From Salminus brasiliensis (lineage: Eukaryota > Chordata > Actinopteri > Characiformes > Bryconidae), in contig NC_132878.1 of NCBI RefSeq assembly GCF_030463535.1, forward strand, positions 26,112,425 through 26,176,424: DNA of 64,000 nucleotides, given 5' to 3'. Position 1 is the stretch's first letter; every line of letters starts with the position of its first letter. The translations under genes and the position numbers were made by a program. Below are positions 36,057 through 49,872 of the stretch, one piece after another. The notes beneath the pieces were generated by a model, which was not told the origin of the DNA, did no database searches, and was given only the letters and a program-made list of their open reading frames with translations.

Positions 36057-38011
36057 CTATATCACAGTGTGCTGGGGCAGAGGTTCTAGTGCAGGGCATT
36101 TTCTACACACTGCTTTTCTCTTAGAGGAACTGGGAAGCTGTGTGTAACCTGTAATGGTAGAAACTGGTTCCTTCTAATGAACTTTATTCCAAATCCTCAT
36201 GGATTTGTACTTTCCTGAGAGTTGAACGAGTTTAATACTATATAATCTAGTACTATCTAGTACATGTCACAGAGGGAGAAAACATGGCCTCGTTTTGGGG
36301 GGATTTCATGGAGTTGAGCGCTTTCACACGGTGTAATGGAGTTTGGGCGACCCCTAGTGGCAAGTGGTGAACTGCAGCTAGACTTAGCTTTGGTGCTTCT
36401 GAGCTGCGGTCCTTCAGCAGCAGACTGTGCTTCTAACGCTGGGGGCAGGAGCACAGCTCCGTGTTTTGTTGCTAAATTCAGATTAAAAACGTGTTTCAGT
36501 TAAAAATCCTCTACTCACTTCAACTATCATACAGATGAGCAAGTGTTGTGATGAAGACTGCACTGTTTTAGCTCGTACTTCAGCTTTTATCAGCTTCGTC
36601 TTCGTTTCTCTGTCGTGAGTTTGGGTGAGGAGAACATGAGGCTCCATTTTCCTCTGTTTTCTCCAGTCCTGCTAGCGGTGGATGAACTAAGCCATGTTTT
36701 ACTTTCATTAGAGATATTAGTATTTCTTTACCCAGCTTAAACCTGATCTGCAGTCATCACACCACCTAGAAGACTTTGAACCTCTCCAGCCCTTTTTTTC
36801 CATTTCCAGTCTGAAATTACACTCCCACATCTTGAGGCTTTCTGCTCCAGCCTTATATAAACTAGAGGCAATTTCACCAGTTACTGAAAAGCCTTCACTT
36901 TTGGAGTAGAAAACATGTAGAGATATTGAAATTGATCTGCAGTGGTCAAAATATGATAAAAACCACAAAAAGAATTTTCCTGAATTTCATTTTAAAATCT
37001 AGATTTTAGAGACTATAAACTGAAGCCTTCATGTCCCCCAAAACTTTCTGCTTTGGACTCTCGTGTCACCATGGGTCTACTTTCACCAGGCAACATTTGG
37101 AGCTGATCCCTCCTCCTGATTTGAAGTTCTTCTAGCTGGAGCTGACAGTGAACAGGCTGCTTCTCCAAGTGTCCTTTTAGAGTCTCCAAAGTCTCCAACC
37201 TCTCCATCATAAGAACAGCTCATTTTACTGCAGGAAAGGGATCGTGTATTATCTGCACTTGATGGCAACATGTTATCCTGTATTTCTTCACCTTATTTGA
37301 CAAACTTACGTCATCCACCAGTTCTGATTGAACATTTTATTCTAGTGCCAAACCAAGAGCAATCACTAGTAGATAAGAGCAAAGAGGCAGGAGGGTCTAG
37401 TTTCACCTTTGCTTGTTTTATTTAGTCAGGTTTTCTTATTCTAGCTTTCACAGCTCTCACTGCTGTCCGACTCCAGCAAAGCCTCGGCTTCACTTTCCTG
37501 TTCCAACTCGGTCAAAATCTCTCCAACAGCATAAAATACTTTCTTCTATGGTTTCTGAGTTGGTTTTGAAGCTATTTTTATTGATTATTGCTGCCAATAA
37601 TTTCTTCCTTCCTGAGAAGCTGCTTCAGGAAACAATCCTTCAGAAGGAAAAAGGTTCTGGAGCTCAGATTTGAGAAGCTTCAGAGCTGCATGAATGAAAT
37701 GCTGGATTTCTGATGGAAATCCATGATGTGAGCTGACAGACTGTAGATGAGCTGGTGTGAAAGGACTCCTTCACATCCTCACCTAATGCTTCCTTTTCCA
37801 TCAGCTGTGTTACTGACAACCCTCTGAACTCTTCATCTGCGTCTGTTTAAACACTCAAGCAGCAGAGAGGCTGAGAGAATGTGGGTTCAGCTCTGTGGAG
37901 AAGACGTGAAGAAGAGTCTTCATGTGAAGAGCTTCATCTTTTTCTCTCAGTTAATGAATGAAAGAGAAACGTAGGAGATTCTTTTCAGATCTACAAGATT
38001 TAACACACACA
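36057..38011. other. Conserved spacer 4, right part
   Basis: CTCF-like motif at 36348-36360. The short frame homologous to 12370-12600 is frameshifted here by an extra T in a T run near 36791-36797, which argues against coding constraint. Minus-strand AATAAA at 37577-37582 for gene 4. Confidence 0.55.
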
Positions 38012-38858
38012 TCACTTCTTATCACATAACCTCACAGTTCCTTCAACATAGAACCCAGCGTAGAGCGGCTGAGTGAATGTGGTGTGGAGTGTGTGTAGGA
38101 GGGTCATTGTGTCAGAGACGCTGTAGAAGGACAGAGTTCCTGCACTGTGATCCACATACACTCCTATTCTGGAGGATGGTGGAGCTGAGAGCTTAGTCTG
38201 AATGTTGTTGTGGAGGAAAGAGAGAGAGGAGGAACACTTCAGACTCCAGGACTGACTGACGTGTCCAAACCCACACTTATCACCCCCTCCTTTCCTGCTG
38301 ATCCCTTTATATGAGACTGATATGTACACACACCAATCTCCACTGTTCCACTCAACCTCCCAGTAACAGCGTCCACACACACTCTCCTTACACAACACCT
38401 GAGACCAGCTGTTAAACCTCTCTGGATGATCAGAGTATGACTGGACTTCTTTACTCCACATCACCACTCTGTTCTTCTCAGACAGTCTGAGGTTATTATT
38501 TACTGTGTTGGGATCCAGAGTCAGTCGACAGTAATCTACAGAAAAGTAAAGAAAAGAAAAGTTAAATTATTTAAAGTAAAACACTGTTGCTGAGTGTGTG
38601 CGTGTGCTTGTGTGTGTGTGTTTAATTCAGTATATGTCTGTGTGTGTGTTTGTCTTTTAATGTGTGTGAATTTATTTCATTTAGTGTCGTGTTTGTGTGT
38701 GTTGGGTATGTATATGTTTTGTGAATGTGTGTGAGTGTGTGTATGGATGTGAGTGTTCCTTTTAAATGGTTTGTGTTTGTATGTTTTCTTTGTGTGTGTG
38801 TGTGTGTGATATTGTTTTAATGTGTGTTTAATTCAGCAATTGTGTTTGTTTGGTATGT

Positions 38859-38919
<61 letters not shown>

Positions 38920-39376
38920 ACATACATTGCAGAAAATCTTCTCTGGTGTTTGGCTCTGAGGATAAAATCTGAACTGCTGCAGCTGTGGAGACACACAAAC
39001 ACAACAGTCCAACAGCATGAATAGAATAGAATAGAATAGAATAAAATAGAATAGAATAAAACAGAGTAGAGTAGAATAGAGTAGAATTAAAATGTTCCTG
39101 AAGATTAAAGATAAAGTTTAAAATGTAAAAACAATCTTTATTTCTAAGAAACTTTGGAGAAGATCATTTCAGTCTTTCTCTCTCTCTCTCTCTAAAACAG
39201 GATTTGTCTGTTGATAAATATAACAGTTTTGTAGAAATATGAGAGAAGTAATAACAGTAATAATAGAAGAACAGCAATAATACAATAATTCATGTAAAGC
39301 AAATAAATGATATTTTTAAAGGGTGCTCTTTTAAATGTATGTTAATTACACTGATCAGTTACCAGCATCTTTCTCG

Positions 39377-39440
<64 letters not shown>

Positions 39441-42400
39441 GGTCTAATGAAATATGACACTCTGTTACAGTGTGAATCTGTAAAGGTGGACCAATTCCAG
39501 CCACCAGAGGGCAGCGGTAGTCCGATAATCAGTCCTAACTCCCAGCACCTGGTGAGCTGAGTACATATACTCCTCAAGGAACAACCAGAGTGGCTGGCTC
39601 TTTGTGGAGCACATAGTGTTTACAACATACAGGCGGTTATTTGGTGTTGTTTCATACACCGTGTTCCTTCTGTCTTGTCTCTTTTGAAAAGTTAGGTCTC
39701 ACCCTTCCCTACTTTCCAATTCCTGTTCAAAAGAAGGCAGTGAGGTTTCTCCATCCCCTTCTCCTAGTTTACTCATTTATCTTTAGGAAGAACTGGAGGT
39801 TCAAGGAACCTTCCTCCTTTCCCTCCTTATTTTTCTGCCATAGCTTTGTTTGGCAGTCCAAGCTATTTAGTTCGCCTCAGTTCAAAGAAGGCAGCCAGCG
39901 TCCCCTGACATCGTTGTCTAGTTTTCCTGCTCAAACCCTCCCCTGTGCAGTGGTAAAGTAGTGGTAAAGTACCTGGTTTCTGATCCCGTGGACCTGGGTT
40001 CAATTCCAACTGAAAGTTGGGATATCATTAAGTTCTGATACCCATGCCTTTCTGTTCCACATCTTGACAGCTAAGTGTTTAGGTCATATTCTAACTACCA
40101 CTGGTAGCTCTATCGGTAGGGCCCTGGACTAGTCCCGCTAGTGCTACCATTACAGAATCAGCTGCTGGACACAGGTGGTGGCTGCAGTGCGTGGTCAGTG
40201 TGTAGAGGAACAGTAAGAGGAACAGAGTTCAATTAGATCATTTCTATGGAGCTCAGAGGAAACTTGTCTCACTTGTCCTCTTTCTGTCCAAGTAAAGATT
40301 CCCATCCTTATGTCTGACAGCAGGACAGCTGCTCTTACCATGTGGAGGGATCTTCCTGAACTCCTCTCTGCAGAATTCCTCTAGTCGCTCTTTCAGCTCA
40401 GAGACAGATTTCCTCACTCCATCAAATGAGGGATGTTGATGGACAGTGATGCTGGCTGAGTTCTCAGATCCAGAAGAGACACAGAGAGACTGGAAACTCT
40501 ACAGAGAGAAGAAACACAATGGAGGAAGATGAAGGTGGAGAAGAGAGATGAAGGAGATCAGAGCAAATGAGACTAAAGAGAGAGTTGGGATTACAGACAG
40601 CTTTATTTAGTGGAGCTTAATGAACTTCTGCTGAGAGGAGCTTTACAAGCTTGATGAGGAGCAGCTTCCTCTGTAGATCAGTGAGTGTTACCTGGAGGAA
40701 ATGGAGGTGATCCTCTGTGTGTGAAAGCTGCTCCAGCTCAGTGTGTCTCCTCTTTAGATCAGCCATCTCCTGCTGCAGTTTCTCCAGGAGTTCTTCAGCT
40801 CCACTCAGTTCAGCCTTCTCCTGAGCTCTGATCAGCTCTGTTACCTCAGAGCGCTTTTTCTCAATGGAGCGGATCAGCTCAGTAAAGATCCTCTCACTGT
40901 CCTCCACTGCTGACTGTGCAGAGCGCTGTTACACACACACACACACACAGTGAATATCCTCTGTTACACAACACTCCTTGTCTCAGATGTAGTCGATCAG
41001 CTCAGTCATGTTTGGTGTGTGAAGTCTGGTTCTCTAGGTTTCACTGGAGCTACAAGGCTAATGTAGCAGTGGTGTAAAAGTACTCTGATTCTGATGAGAT
41101 CTGAGTAACAGTAAGAGTGAAAGAAAGGAGCTGGAGGAAGAATCAATCAGAGTAAAGAGGAAATATTTGCTTCATAAAGGGAAGAAAGGAAAAGTGAAAG
41201 CTGCAATGAATCAAATCACTTCTAATGAATGTGATCTTTAGCAGAGCTGTTTCAGTACTGTGACCTGATCTGGATCCTGACTGGAATTGTTCAAAAACAT
41301 CATATTTTTATTTATTTGTATAAAGACAATTTTTCTAGTATTTTACTGAACCACAGTAGGTTGGACTCATGTTTGAGGTAAACACTAAAACACAGAACAG
41401 TACTGAAGATCCTCACATTCTGATTATTAGATCTTTGTGTTGATTAATGTTGTAAAAAAGCATAGCAGGTAAATATTTCTGCTTTTTTACTTTAAAGCCG
41501 TTCTAACAACAACTGGAAGCTCATATTCGATCAGTAACAGATCATTTGTTCAGGAAATGTAGTAAAAATAAGGTAACCTTGTTTATGTGGAGTCTGACAC
41601 TATATTACACACTGTTATCTATAAACATGGAAAAGAAATGATCTGTGCGTTTGTCAGGTTTTATAGATTAGAAATAGCTACATTAGCCTCAGTCCTTCAC
41701 TGCAGAACTGAAAAGCAAACTTCAGACCCCGAACAGCTTTTGACTCTGTTTGGGAAAAGGAGAAAAACTGTGTCTTTCTGTTCTCACCTTAAGAGTGTTC
41801 ACTGTCTGTTCCAGCTCCTGCAGCTTCTTCTGCTTCTCCTGGATCCTCTGCTGGAGTTTCTCCTGCATCTCTTTTAGCTGAGTCTATGAACAAACACATT
41901 TGATGATGTTTATGAATTTGTGTGAATTATGATCTAGATGGGTAGATGGGTGTTGGCTGGTTACACATTCACTAACTGCTCTGATCAGTTTATTGAACTC
42001 TTCTGTACAAACAGCATTTGAACTCATTCCCTCAAAATCTATGTACTAAAATCAAGAACCGACTTTCTTTAACTCGATCAACTGATTAATGAAACTCCTT
42101 CTGGATGAGGAATCTAATTAGTCTGAGCTGATTCTGAATGATCTAACAGTTCTCACCTGTTTCCTGCTTCTTTCTGTTGTAGCTGAGACTGTATCGTGTC
42201 CCCTGTGATCCTCCATTGTGCATAAATAGCAGATAGAGCTCTGATCAGTACGACAGTAGATCTCGATCAGTCTGTCATGCTGAGAGCAGATCTTCTCTTG
42301 TAGCTGGGTGGACGTTTTGACCAGCTTGTGCTTCTTCAGTCCAGGAACTTCATAGTGAGGTTTAAGATGAGTTTCACAAAAGGAGGCCAGACACATCAGA

Positions 42401-42747
42401 CAGGACTTGATGGCTTTGAGTTTTCTCCCGGTGCAGAAATCACACTCCACATCTCCAGGTCCAGCGTAACGGGGAGCAGGAGAAGCAGCTTGGAGTTGTG
42501 TCTTCTTCAGTTTCTCCACCACTTCAGCCAGCATGTTGTTCCTGCGTAGAACAGGCCTTGGAGTGAACGTCTCTCTGCACTGGGGGCAGCTGTAGACCCC
42601 CCTCTGTTCATCCTGATCCCAGCAGCCATTAATACACACCATACAGAAACTGTGTCCACAGGGAACAGCCACTGGATCCTTCAGCAGATCCAGACAGACT
42701 GGACAGCTGAACTGCTCGTGATCTACTGAAATACTGGCCTCTGCCAT
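38012..42747 (-). CDS. ftr-like: finTRIM gene 4
   Basis: Coding exons are 42157-42747, 41788-41883, 40692-40925, 40339-40498, 38926-38982 and 38012-38535, giving 553 residues with all splice sites intact. The RING loop is the most divergent (DPVAVPCGHSFCMVC). B-boxes are complete. Private changes include EEFRKIPPH in exon 4 where the others have EEFWKIPPH, EPNTRED in exon 5, and in B30.2 a shortened loop (EWNSGDWCVYI), GGGDKCGFGHV and GFYVEGTV. Its exon 6 and spacer resemble gene 5, while its exon 3 to exon 1 region is nearer to genes 2 and 6. Confidence 0.93.
38864..38915 (-). repeat. CA repeat after the exon 5 donor, gene 4
   Basis: Twenty-six units, the longest of the six. Confidence 0.8.
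39463..40150 (+). repeat. Composite LTR-like/SINE-like block, intron 4 of gene 4
   Basis: Exact CTCF core at 39501-39513 and B-box at 40007-40017. The TATA box is degraded to GTACATATAC. Confidence 0.4.
40602..40607 (-). terminator. Intronic poly(A) signal, intron 3 of gene 4
   Basis: AATAAA 9 nt after the in-frame TAA (40617-40619). Confidence 0.55.
40931..40948 (-). repeat. GT repeat at the exon 3 acceptor, gene 4
   Basis: Nine units, the shortest of the six. Confidence 0.85.
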
Positions 42748-42792
42748 TTTCTTGCACTTCTAGACTGAGAGAGAGCAGCACTCTGAGATCAC

Positions 42793-42802
42793 TTTCGTTT
42801 TC
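42793..42802 (-). promoter_or_regulatory. ISRE core, gene 4 (GAAAACGAAA form)
   Basis: The spacer dinucleotide is AC where genes 1-3 have AT. It lies 46 nt upstream of the ATG. Confidence 0.65.
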
Positions 42803-42850
42803 TCTGAACTGAGCAGGAGGGACTTCCTGCTTTCCTGCTGCTCAGAGTGT

Positions 42851-42851
<1 letters not shown>

Positions 42852-42898
<47 letters not shown>
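42852..42898. repeat. GA repeat in the gene 4 5' flank
   Basis: Pure GA tract ending GATATATAAAGAGG. Confidence 0.85.
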
Positions 42899-42900
<2 letters not shown>

Positions 42901-43407
42901 TATAAAGAGGACAGAACTGATTGGTGGACGGGGAACTAAATATCTTGCACTTTTGCAGAACACATGACCGTTTAACTATTAGCTAAATTCATCAGCAAGA
43001 AATACAGCATTAAGTGGCTTTTACACACAGTGCTCCTCATGATCCAGGAGGTAGACTAAAGACACTTGACTAAATCCCACATATTATTAGGTACTTTTTA
43101 TTTGACATTATTTTACGGACTGTTAACGATTGATGGAAAATAACAGCCATTTTCAACAGTATTATTCTGTTATTTTAATGAAAGATGCATTTCTGTTGTA
43201 AATGGTCTGAATGTGAAATGCATTATGGGACATTTTTTAGACAAGTCCTAATAAAGCCACTCTGCACAAGCAGCCTGCTTTAACCTCTTCATTACAGTTT
43301 GTACTTTAGACACATTTTAATGTGTTTTTATGAATTATTTAGCGTTTTATTAACAGTGATATCATGTGTTTATAAAAGCAGCATTTTACTGTACATTTCT
43401 ACAACAG
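42899..43407. other. 5' flank of gene 4
   Basis: No gene is seen. The segment near 43050-43090 differs from the other flanks by small indels. Confidence 0.5.
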
Positions 43408-43809
43408 TGTAACAGGCAGGACTTGTTCATTTATTATGTATCAGTCAGGATCTGTGAAGGACCTGTTAGCATGTATTATGCATCAGCTAGGACCTGGGGA
43501 GAGTTCTCCTCCCGCGAGCTGTATTGGGCAGCGCCCACAGGTGTAGTCTGCGTCTATTGGGCATGACGTCAACACAGCATGGCGCCTATATCTATCCGGA
43601 CTTGCGCAACAGCGTTTGTTTGGCGTGGTGAACGCAGGTAGTATGAGTTATTGCTCTACAGACGGTGGGTGGATCATGTTTTATAGGAAGTGTTCTGTCT
43701 GTTTGTTCAGTTGAGGTACTTGATAAATCTGAGTTCAGGTAACTGTGGTGCCGCATTAGTTAAAGTGGACTGGGTTCTATTGGTGGACCCATTTGGTATT
43801 AAGGTTACA
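43408..43809 (+). repeat. LTR-like element, short form
   Basis: 402 bases from TGTAAC to GTTACA, with the CRE and with GATAAA in place of AATAAA, as in the copy at 31172. Confidence 0.45.
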
Positions 43810-44020
43810 TTTACAGTAACTTATTGGCTTTTTTTGCTACAAATCACTGCCATGTTTAAACAGTGTAACAAGCAGTGCAGTGATGCTGAGACTAATGCTG
43901 TGTATGAACCATAACACACTCTGCTCTGACAGATCTAATTTGTGTATATATTTATTTATTTATTTATTTATTTTAATTAGTTTAGTGGACAGTCACATGA
44001 GCACAGCTAGTCAAGTCTCC

Positions 44021-44662
44021 CTGTTCCATCTCCAGCACCATCACACTGAATGTGGGGGTGACCCAACACAGTGCCCCAGGGGGTTCTGAGTTCTCTGCTG
44101 AAAAACTCAAATCACTTCATGAAGTTCACCAATGATAAACCAGTGCTGGGTCTGATCAGCATACAGAGAGGAGGTGCAGAGACTGGCAGACTAGTGTAAA
44201 GTCAGCAGCCCTTACCTGAAGGTAGACAAGACTAAAGAAATGGTTGTTGACTTTAGGAGAATGCTACACAACCACTCTCCGCTCAACATCGACAGTCCAA
44301 CAAGACTGCAACAGCACTTTCCCCACAAGCAATCTGACTCCAGTGAAAGCATTGCACTACATACTACCTCACTACATCCCTGGACTCTGCACATTTATTG
44401 ACCTATTTAAAAAAAAATGGCTGCTCTAACCTGTGCTGCACTCTACTGGTTTGAACATGATATGCACATTTTATTGCACAACCCTACTCCCCACTACTCT
44501 CAGACTCTTATTTATTTGCACTCTCTAGTCTGCACTGTATGCCTTGTGTTGTGCTGTCTGTATTCGCTTGTTCTGTGTTGGACTTTTGTTTTTTGTCTGC
44601 ACTGTGTTGCGTTGCACCATGGTCCTGGAGGATTGTTTTGTTTCACTGTGTACTGTGAGTTA
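44021..44662 (+). repeat. LINE 3' fragment, deleted form, spacer 5
   Basis: Deletion junction at 44295/44296, as in spacers 3 and 4. Confidence 0.6.
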
Positions 44663-45521
44663 AAATGACCAAGCCTCTTGACTTGGTCAGTCATAGCTGA
44701 TTAAAATTTGTATAAATATCTATGCTGACATCAGACACCTTAAACTGATAACTGACCTTTTTGTTTGACTTTATAATCTGATTGAAGCTACAAACACTGC
44801 AGGAATCTACAGAACAGTCATCATGGTCTTGTTAGCACAACATGCCTTTAAAACTCCAACCAGAAGACCACATGAAGAACTGAGGAGTGGATGTAGCTCT
44901 TTGGGAGGAGTCACATTATCTGCTGCTCCCAGAAAAAATCTCCCTCATGCTGGTTAAGGGTCAGCAGATGAGGAGTGCACCTCCAGAAGCAAAAAGACCA
45001 TAAAGCTTGTCTGTAATGAGATTAGTCTGACTTGTGTTTCCAGGTATAGCAGGATTGTGTGAACTGATTGAGATAGACAATATGGTCAGTGTCAACTTGC
45101 TGCTGGTCATGTCTCACAGGATTAGTAACCAGTGAATGAAGCACATCAGCATTAGACAGAGATATGAAGTTTATAGTGGACAGTCACATGATCACAGCTA
45201 GTCCAGTCTCCCTGTTTCATCCTGTTTATCTCTCATACATTTGTTGCAATGTCCAGTCTTAAATTTCTCTGGTGTTTAGATCAGCTCTTACATTTACGTC
45301 ACTACACCTCTCAAGTGGGTGGGTGTGAGACTCACTCATTGTTCTCGAATCTCACAACAAACCTCTGAAATCTCCAACTTTACTAAATATCTGAGACTTC
45401 AAACTCATGCTGAAAGCATATTACTCAGCATGTTTGGATTCAGGGCCTTTATTCTGTCTAGATGTCCACTGTCTGCTGTGCAGCAAGAGGGACATCTTGT
45501 GCTGGTATGATGGTGCTATAT
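44663..45521. other. Conserved spacer 5, part left of the LINE insertion
   Basis: No gene is seen. In places (for example TCTGTCTAGATGTCC near 45450) it matches spacer 1 better than spacers 3 and 4. Confidence 0.5.
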
Positions 45522-45629
45522 GCCAAAGGCTAGATTACTGTAATGCACTTTTGTCAGGTTGTTCCAGCAGGAACCTCAATAAACTTCAGCTGGTTCAAAA
45601 TGCTGCAGCCAGGGTCCTTACTAAAACTA

Positions 45630-46502
45630 CAAACCGGATTCCAAAAAAGTTGGGATACTAAACAAATTGTGAATAAAAACTGAATACAATGATGTGGAGA
45701 TGGCAAATGTCAATATTATATTCGTAATAGAACATAGATGACAGATCAAAAGTTTAATCTGAGTAAATGGAACATTTTAAAGGAGAAATATGTTGATTCA
45801 AAATATCATGGCGTCAACAAATCCCAAAAAAGTTTGGACAAGTAGCAGTAAGTGGCTGGAAAAAGGAAATTGAGCATATAACGAACAGCTGGAAGACCAA
45901 TTAACACTAATTAGGTCAATTGACAACATGATTGGGTATAAAAAGAGCTTCTCAGAGTGTCAGTGTCTCTCTGAAGCCATGATGGTAAGAGGATCACCAA
46001 TTCCACTATTGTTGCGCAGAAAGATAGTGCAGCAATACCAGAATGGTGTTACCCAGCGTAAAATAGCAAAGACTTTTAAGTTATCATCATCAACCGTGCT
46101 TAACATCATCAAAAGATTCAGAGAATCTGGAACAATCGCTGTGCGTAAGGGTCAAGGCCGTAAAACTCTACTGGATGCTCATGATCTCCGGGCCCTTAAA
46201 CGTCACTGCACCTCAAACAGGAATGCCACTGTCAAGGAAATAACAGAATGGGCTCAGGAATACTTCCAGAAATCATTGTCCACAAACACAATCCACCGTG
46301 CCATCCGCCATTGCCAGCTGAAACTCTACAGTGCAAAGAGGAAGCCATTTCTAAGCAAGCTCCACAAGCTCAGACGTTTGCACTGGGCCAGGGGTCTTTT
46401 AAAATGGAGTGTGGCAAAATGGAAGACTGTTCTGTGGTCAGATGAGGCACGATTTGAAGTTCTTTATGGAACACTGGGACGCCATGTCATCCGGACCAGA
46501 GA
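45630..46502 (+). mobile_element. Tc1-like element, left part only
   Basis: The left inverted repeat starts after the TA at 45628-45629. The right end is deleted. Confidence 0.8.
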
Positions 46503-46647
46503 GAATCTTCTCCGAGTAAATGGCCACCCAGCCCGACCTGCTGGAAGATTGCCCGCTGAGGTCCCCTCTACCTGCGTCAAACCAGCAGGCCCCCCACCCA
46601 CCACCACCCATAACTGCTACCTGTTTAATGACCATGTTAAAACCTAA
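45928..46647 (+). pseudogene. Truncated Tc1 transposase fused to LINE 3' UTR
   Basis: A 239-residue open frame. The first 190 or so residues are transposase, and the frame then runs by chance through the LINE 3' UTR (PAGRLPAEVPSTC and so on). The first catalytic aspartate is in WSDEARFEV; the rest of the catalytic domain is missing. Not a functional gene. Confidence 0.75.
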
Positions 46648-47006
46648 AAAAAAACCAAATGGACTCGTAACTGTCTGCCACTATTAATATCACCATTATT
46701 AACTATCTGTTGTATCTGGTTTGGTCATTTTTATCATTAATGTTTAAATAGTTCTGACCAGAGGAGGCTGGGTCCCCCTTGTGAGACTTGGTTCCTCCCA
46801 AGGTTTCTTCCTCCAGCTCTGAGGGAGTTTTTCCTTGCCACTGTCACCATTGGCTTGCTCACGGGGGTCTTTGATCCATCATATCTTACGTTATTTTCTT
46901 CTTTCTTCTTTGTCTCTGTCTTTTATTAATCACTATTTATGTAAAGCTGCTTTGTGACGACAACAGTTGTAAAAAGCGCTTTACAAATAAATCTGACTTG
47001 ACTTGA

Positions 47007-48960
47007 CTATATCACAGTGTGCTGGGGCAGAGGTTCTAGTGCAGGGCATTTTCTACACACTGCTTTTCTCTTAGAGGAACTGGGAAGCTGTGTGTAACCT
47101 GTAATGGTAGAAACTGGTTCCTTCTAATGAACTTTATTCCAAATCCTCATGGATTTGTACTTTCCTGAGAGTTGAACGAGTTTAATACTATATAATCTAG
47201 TACTATCTAGTACATGTCACAGAGGGAGAAAACATGGCCTCGTTTTGGGGGGATTTCATGGAGTTGAGCGCTTTCACACGGTGTAATGGAGTTTGGGCGA
47301 CCCCTAGTGGCAAGTGGTGAACTGCAGCTAGACTTAGCTTTGGTGCTTCTGAGCTGCGGTCCTTCAGCAGCAGACTGTGCTTCTAACGCTGGGGGCAGGA
47401 GCACAGCTCCGTGTTTTGTTGCTAAATTCAGATTAAAAACGTGTTTCAGTTAAAAATCCTCTACTCACTTCAACTATCATACAGATGAGCAAGTGTTGAG
47501 ATGAAGACTAAACTGTTTTAGCTCGTAGTTCTGCTTTTATCAGCTTCGTCTTCGTTTCTCTGTCGTGAGTTTGGGTGAGGAGAACATGAGGCTCCATTTT
47601 CCTCTGTTTTCTCCAGTCCTGCTAGCGGTGGATGAACTAAGCCATGTTTTACTTTCATTAGAGATATTAGTATTTCTTTACCCAGCTTAAACCTGATCTG
47701 CAGTCATCACACCACCTAGAAGACTTTGAACCTCTCCAGCCCTTTTTTCCATTTCCAGTCTGAAATTACACTCCCACATCTTGAGGCTTTCTGCTCCAGC
47801 CTTATATAAACTAGAGGCAATTTCACCAGTTACTGAAAAGCCTTCACTTTTGGAGTAGAAAACATGTAGAGATATTGAAATTGATCTGCAGTGGTCAAAA
47901 TATGATAAAAACCACAAAAAGAATTTTCCTGAATTTCATTTTAAAATCTAGATTTTAGAGACTATAAACTGAAGCCTTCATGTCCCCCAAAACTTTCTGC
48001 TTTGGACTCTCGTGTCACCATGGGTCTACTTTCACCAGGCAACATTTGGAGCTGATCCCTCCTCCTGATTTGAAGTTCTTCTAGCTGGAGCTGACAGTGA
48101 ACAGGCTGCTTCTCCAAGTGTCCTTTTAGAGTCTCCAAAGTCTCCAACCTCTCCATCATAAGAACAGCTCATTTTACTGCAGGAAAGGGATCGAGTATTA
48201 TCTGCACTTGATGGCAACATGTTATCCTGTATTTCTTCACCTTCTTTGACAAACTTACGTCATCCACCAGTTCTGATTGAATATTTTATTCTAGTGCCAA
48301 ACCAAGAGCAATCACTAGTAGATAAGAGCAAAGAGGCAGGAGGGTCTAGTTTCACCTTTGCTTGTTTTATTTAGTCAGGTTTTCTTATTCTAGCTTTCAC
48401 AGCTCTCACTGCTGTCCGACTCCAGCAAAGCCTCGGCTTCACTTTCCTGTTCCAACTCGGTCAAAATCTCTCCAACAGCATAAAATACTTTCTTCTATGG
48501 TTTCTGAGTTGGTTTTGAAGCTATTTTTATTGATTATTGCTGCCAATAATTTCTTCCTTCCTGAGAAGCTGCTTCAGGAAACAATCCTTCAGAAGGAAAA
48601 AGGTTCTGGAGCTCAGATTTGAGAAGCTTCAGAGCTGCATGAATGAAATGCTGGATTTCTGATGGAAATCCATGATGTGAGCTGACAGACTGTAGATGAG
48701 CTGGTGTGAAAGGACTCCTTCACATCCTCACCTAATGCTTCCTTTTCCATCAGCTGTGTTACTGACAACCCTCTGAACTCTTCATCTGCGTCTGTTTAAA
48801 CACTCAAGCAGCAGAGAGGCTGAGAGAATGTGGGTTCAGCTCTGTGGAGAAGACGTGAAGAAGAGTCTTCATGTGAAGAGCTTCATCTTTTTCTCTCAGT
48901 TAATGAATGAAAGAGAAACGTAGGAGATTCTTTTCAGATCTACAAGATTTAACACACACA
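47007..48960. other. Conserved spacer 5, right part
   Basis: CTCF-like motif at 47298-47310. Short unexplained frames at 47207-47404, 47687-47917 and 47962-48159. Minus-strand AATAAA at 48526-48531 for gene 5. Confidence 0.55.
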
Positions 48961-49827
48961 TCACTTCTTATCACATAACCTCACAGTTCCTCTAGAAACA
49001 TAGAACCCAGCGTAGAGCGGCTGAGTGAATGTGGTGTGGAGTGTGTGTAGGAGGGTCATTGTGTCAGAGACGCTGTAGAAGGACAGAGTTCCTGCACTGT
49101 GATCCACATACACTCCTATTCTGGAGGATGGTGGAGCTGAGAGCTTAGTCTGAATGTTGTTGTGGAGGAAAGAGAGAGAGGAGGAACACTTCAGACTCCA
49201 GGACTGACTGTTGCGTCCAAACACACACTCATTACCCCCTCCTTTCCTGCTGATCCCTTTATATGAGACTGATATGTACACCCACCCAATTCCCCCACTG
49301 CTCCACTCAACCTCCCAGTAACAGCGTCCACACACACTCTCCTTACACAACACCTGATACCAGCTGTTAAACCTCTCTGGATGATCAGAGTATGACTGGT
49401 CTTCTTCACTCAACATCACCACTCTGTTCTTCTCAGACAGTCTGAGGTTATTATTCACTGTGTTGGAATCCAGAGTCAGTCGACAGTGATCTACAGAAAA
49501 GTAAAGAAAAGAAAAGTTAAATTATTTAAAGTAAAACACTGTTGCTGAGTGTGTGTGTGCTTGTGTGTGTGTGTGTTTAATTCAGTATATGTCTGTGTGT
49601 GTGTTTGTCTTTTAATGTGTGTGAATTTATTTCATTTAGTGTCGTGTTTGTGTGTGTTGGGTATGTATGTGTTTTGTGAATGTGTGTGAGTGTGTGTATG
49701 GATGTGAGTGTTCCTTTTAAATGGTTTGTGTTTGTATGTTTTCTTTGTGTGTGTGTGTGTGATGTTGGTTTAATGCGTGTTTAATTCAGCAGTTGTGTTT
49801 GTTTGGTATGTCTGTTCGCGCGCGCAT

Positions 49828-49872
<45 letters not shown>

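Larger units (their letters stand above)
45522..47006 (+). mobile_element. L2-like LINE plus Tc1, internally deleted copy
   Basis: Same insertion site and CTATAT duplication (45516-45521 and 47007-47012). A deletion joins the middle of the Tc1 transposase directly to the LINE 3' UTR at about 46501-46504, with an AG microhomology. It removes about 1.27 kb, including the right Tc1 end. Confidence 0.75.

Noticed and set aside
49816-49826. CGCGCG run as a Z-DNA regulatory element in gene 5
   Set aside because: It is only about ten bases beside a CA repeat and present in a single copy; microsatellite drift is enough to explain it.
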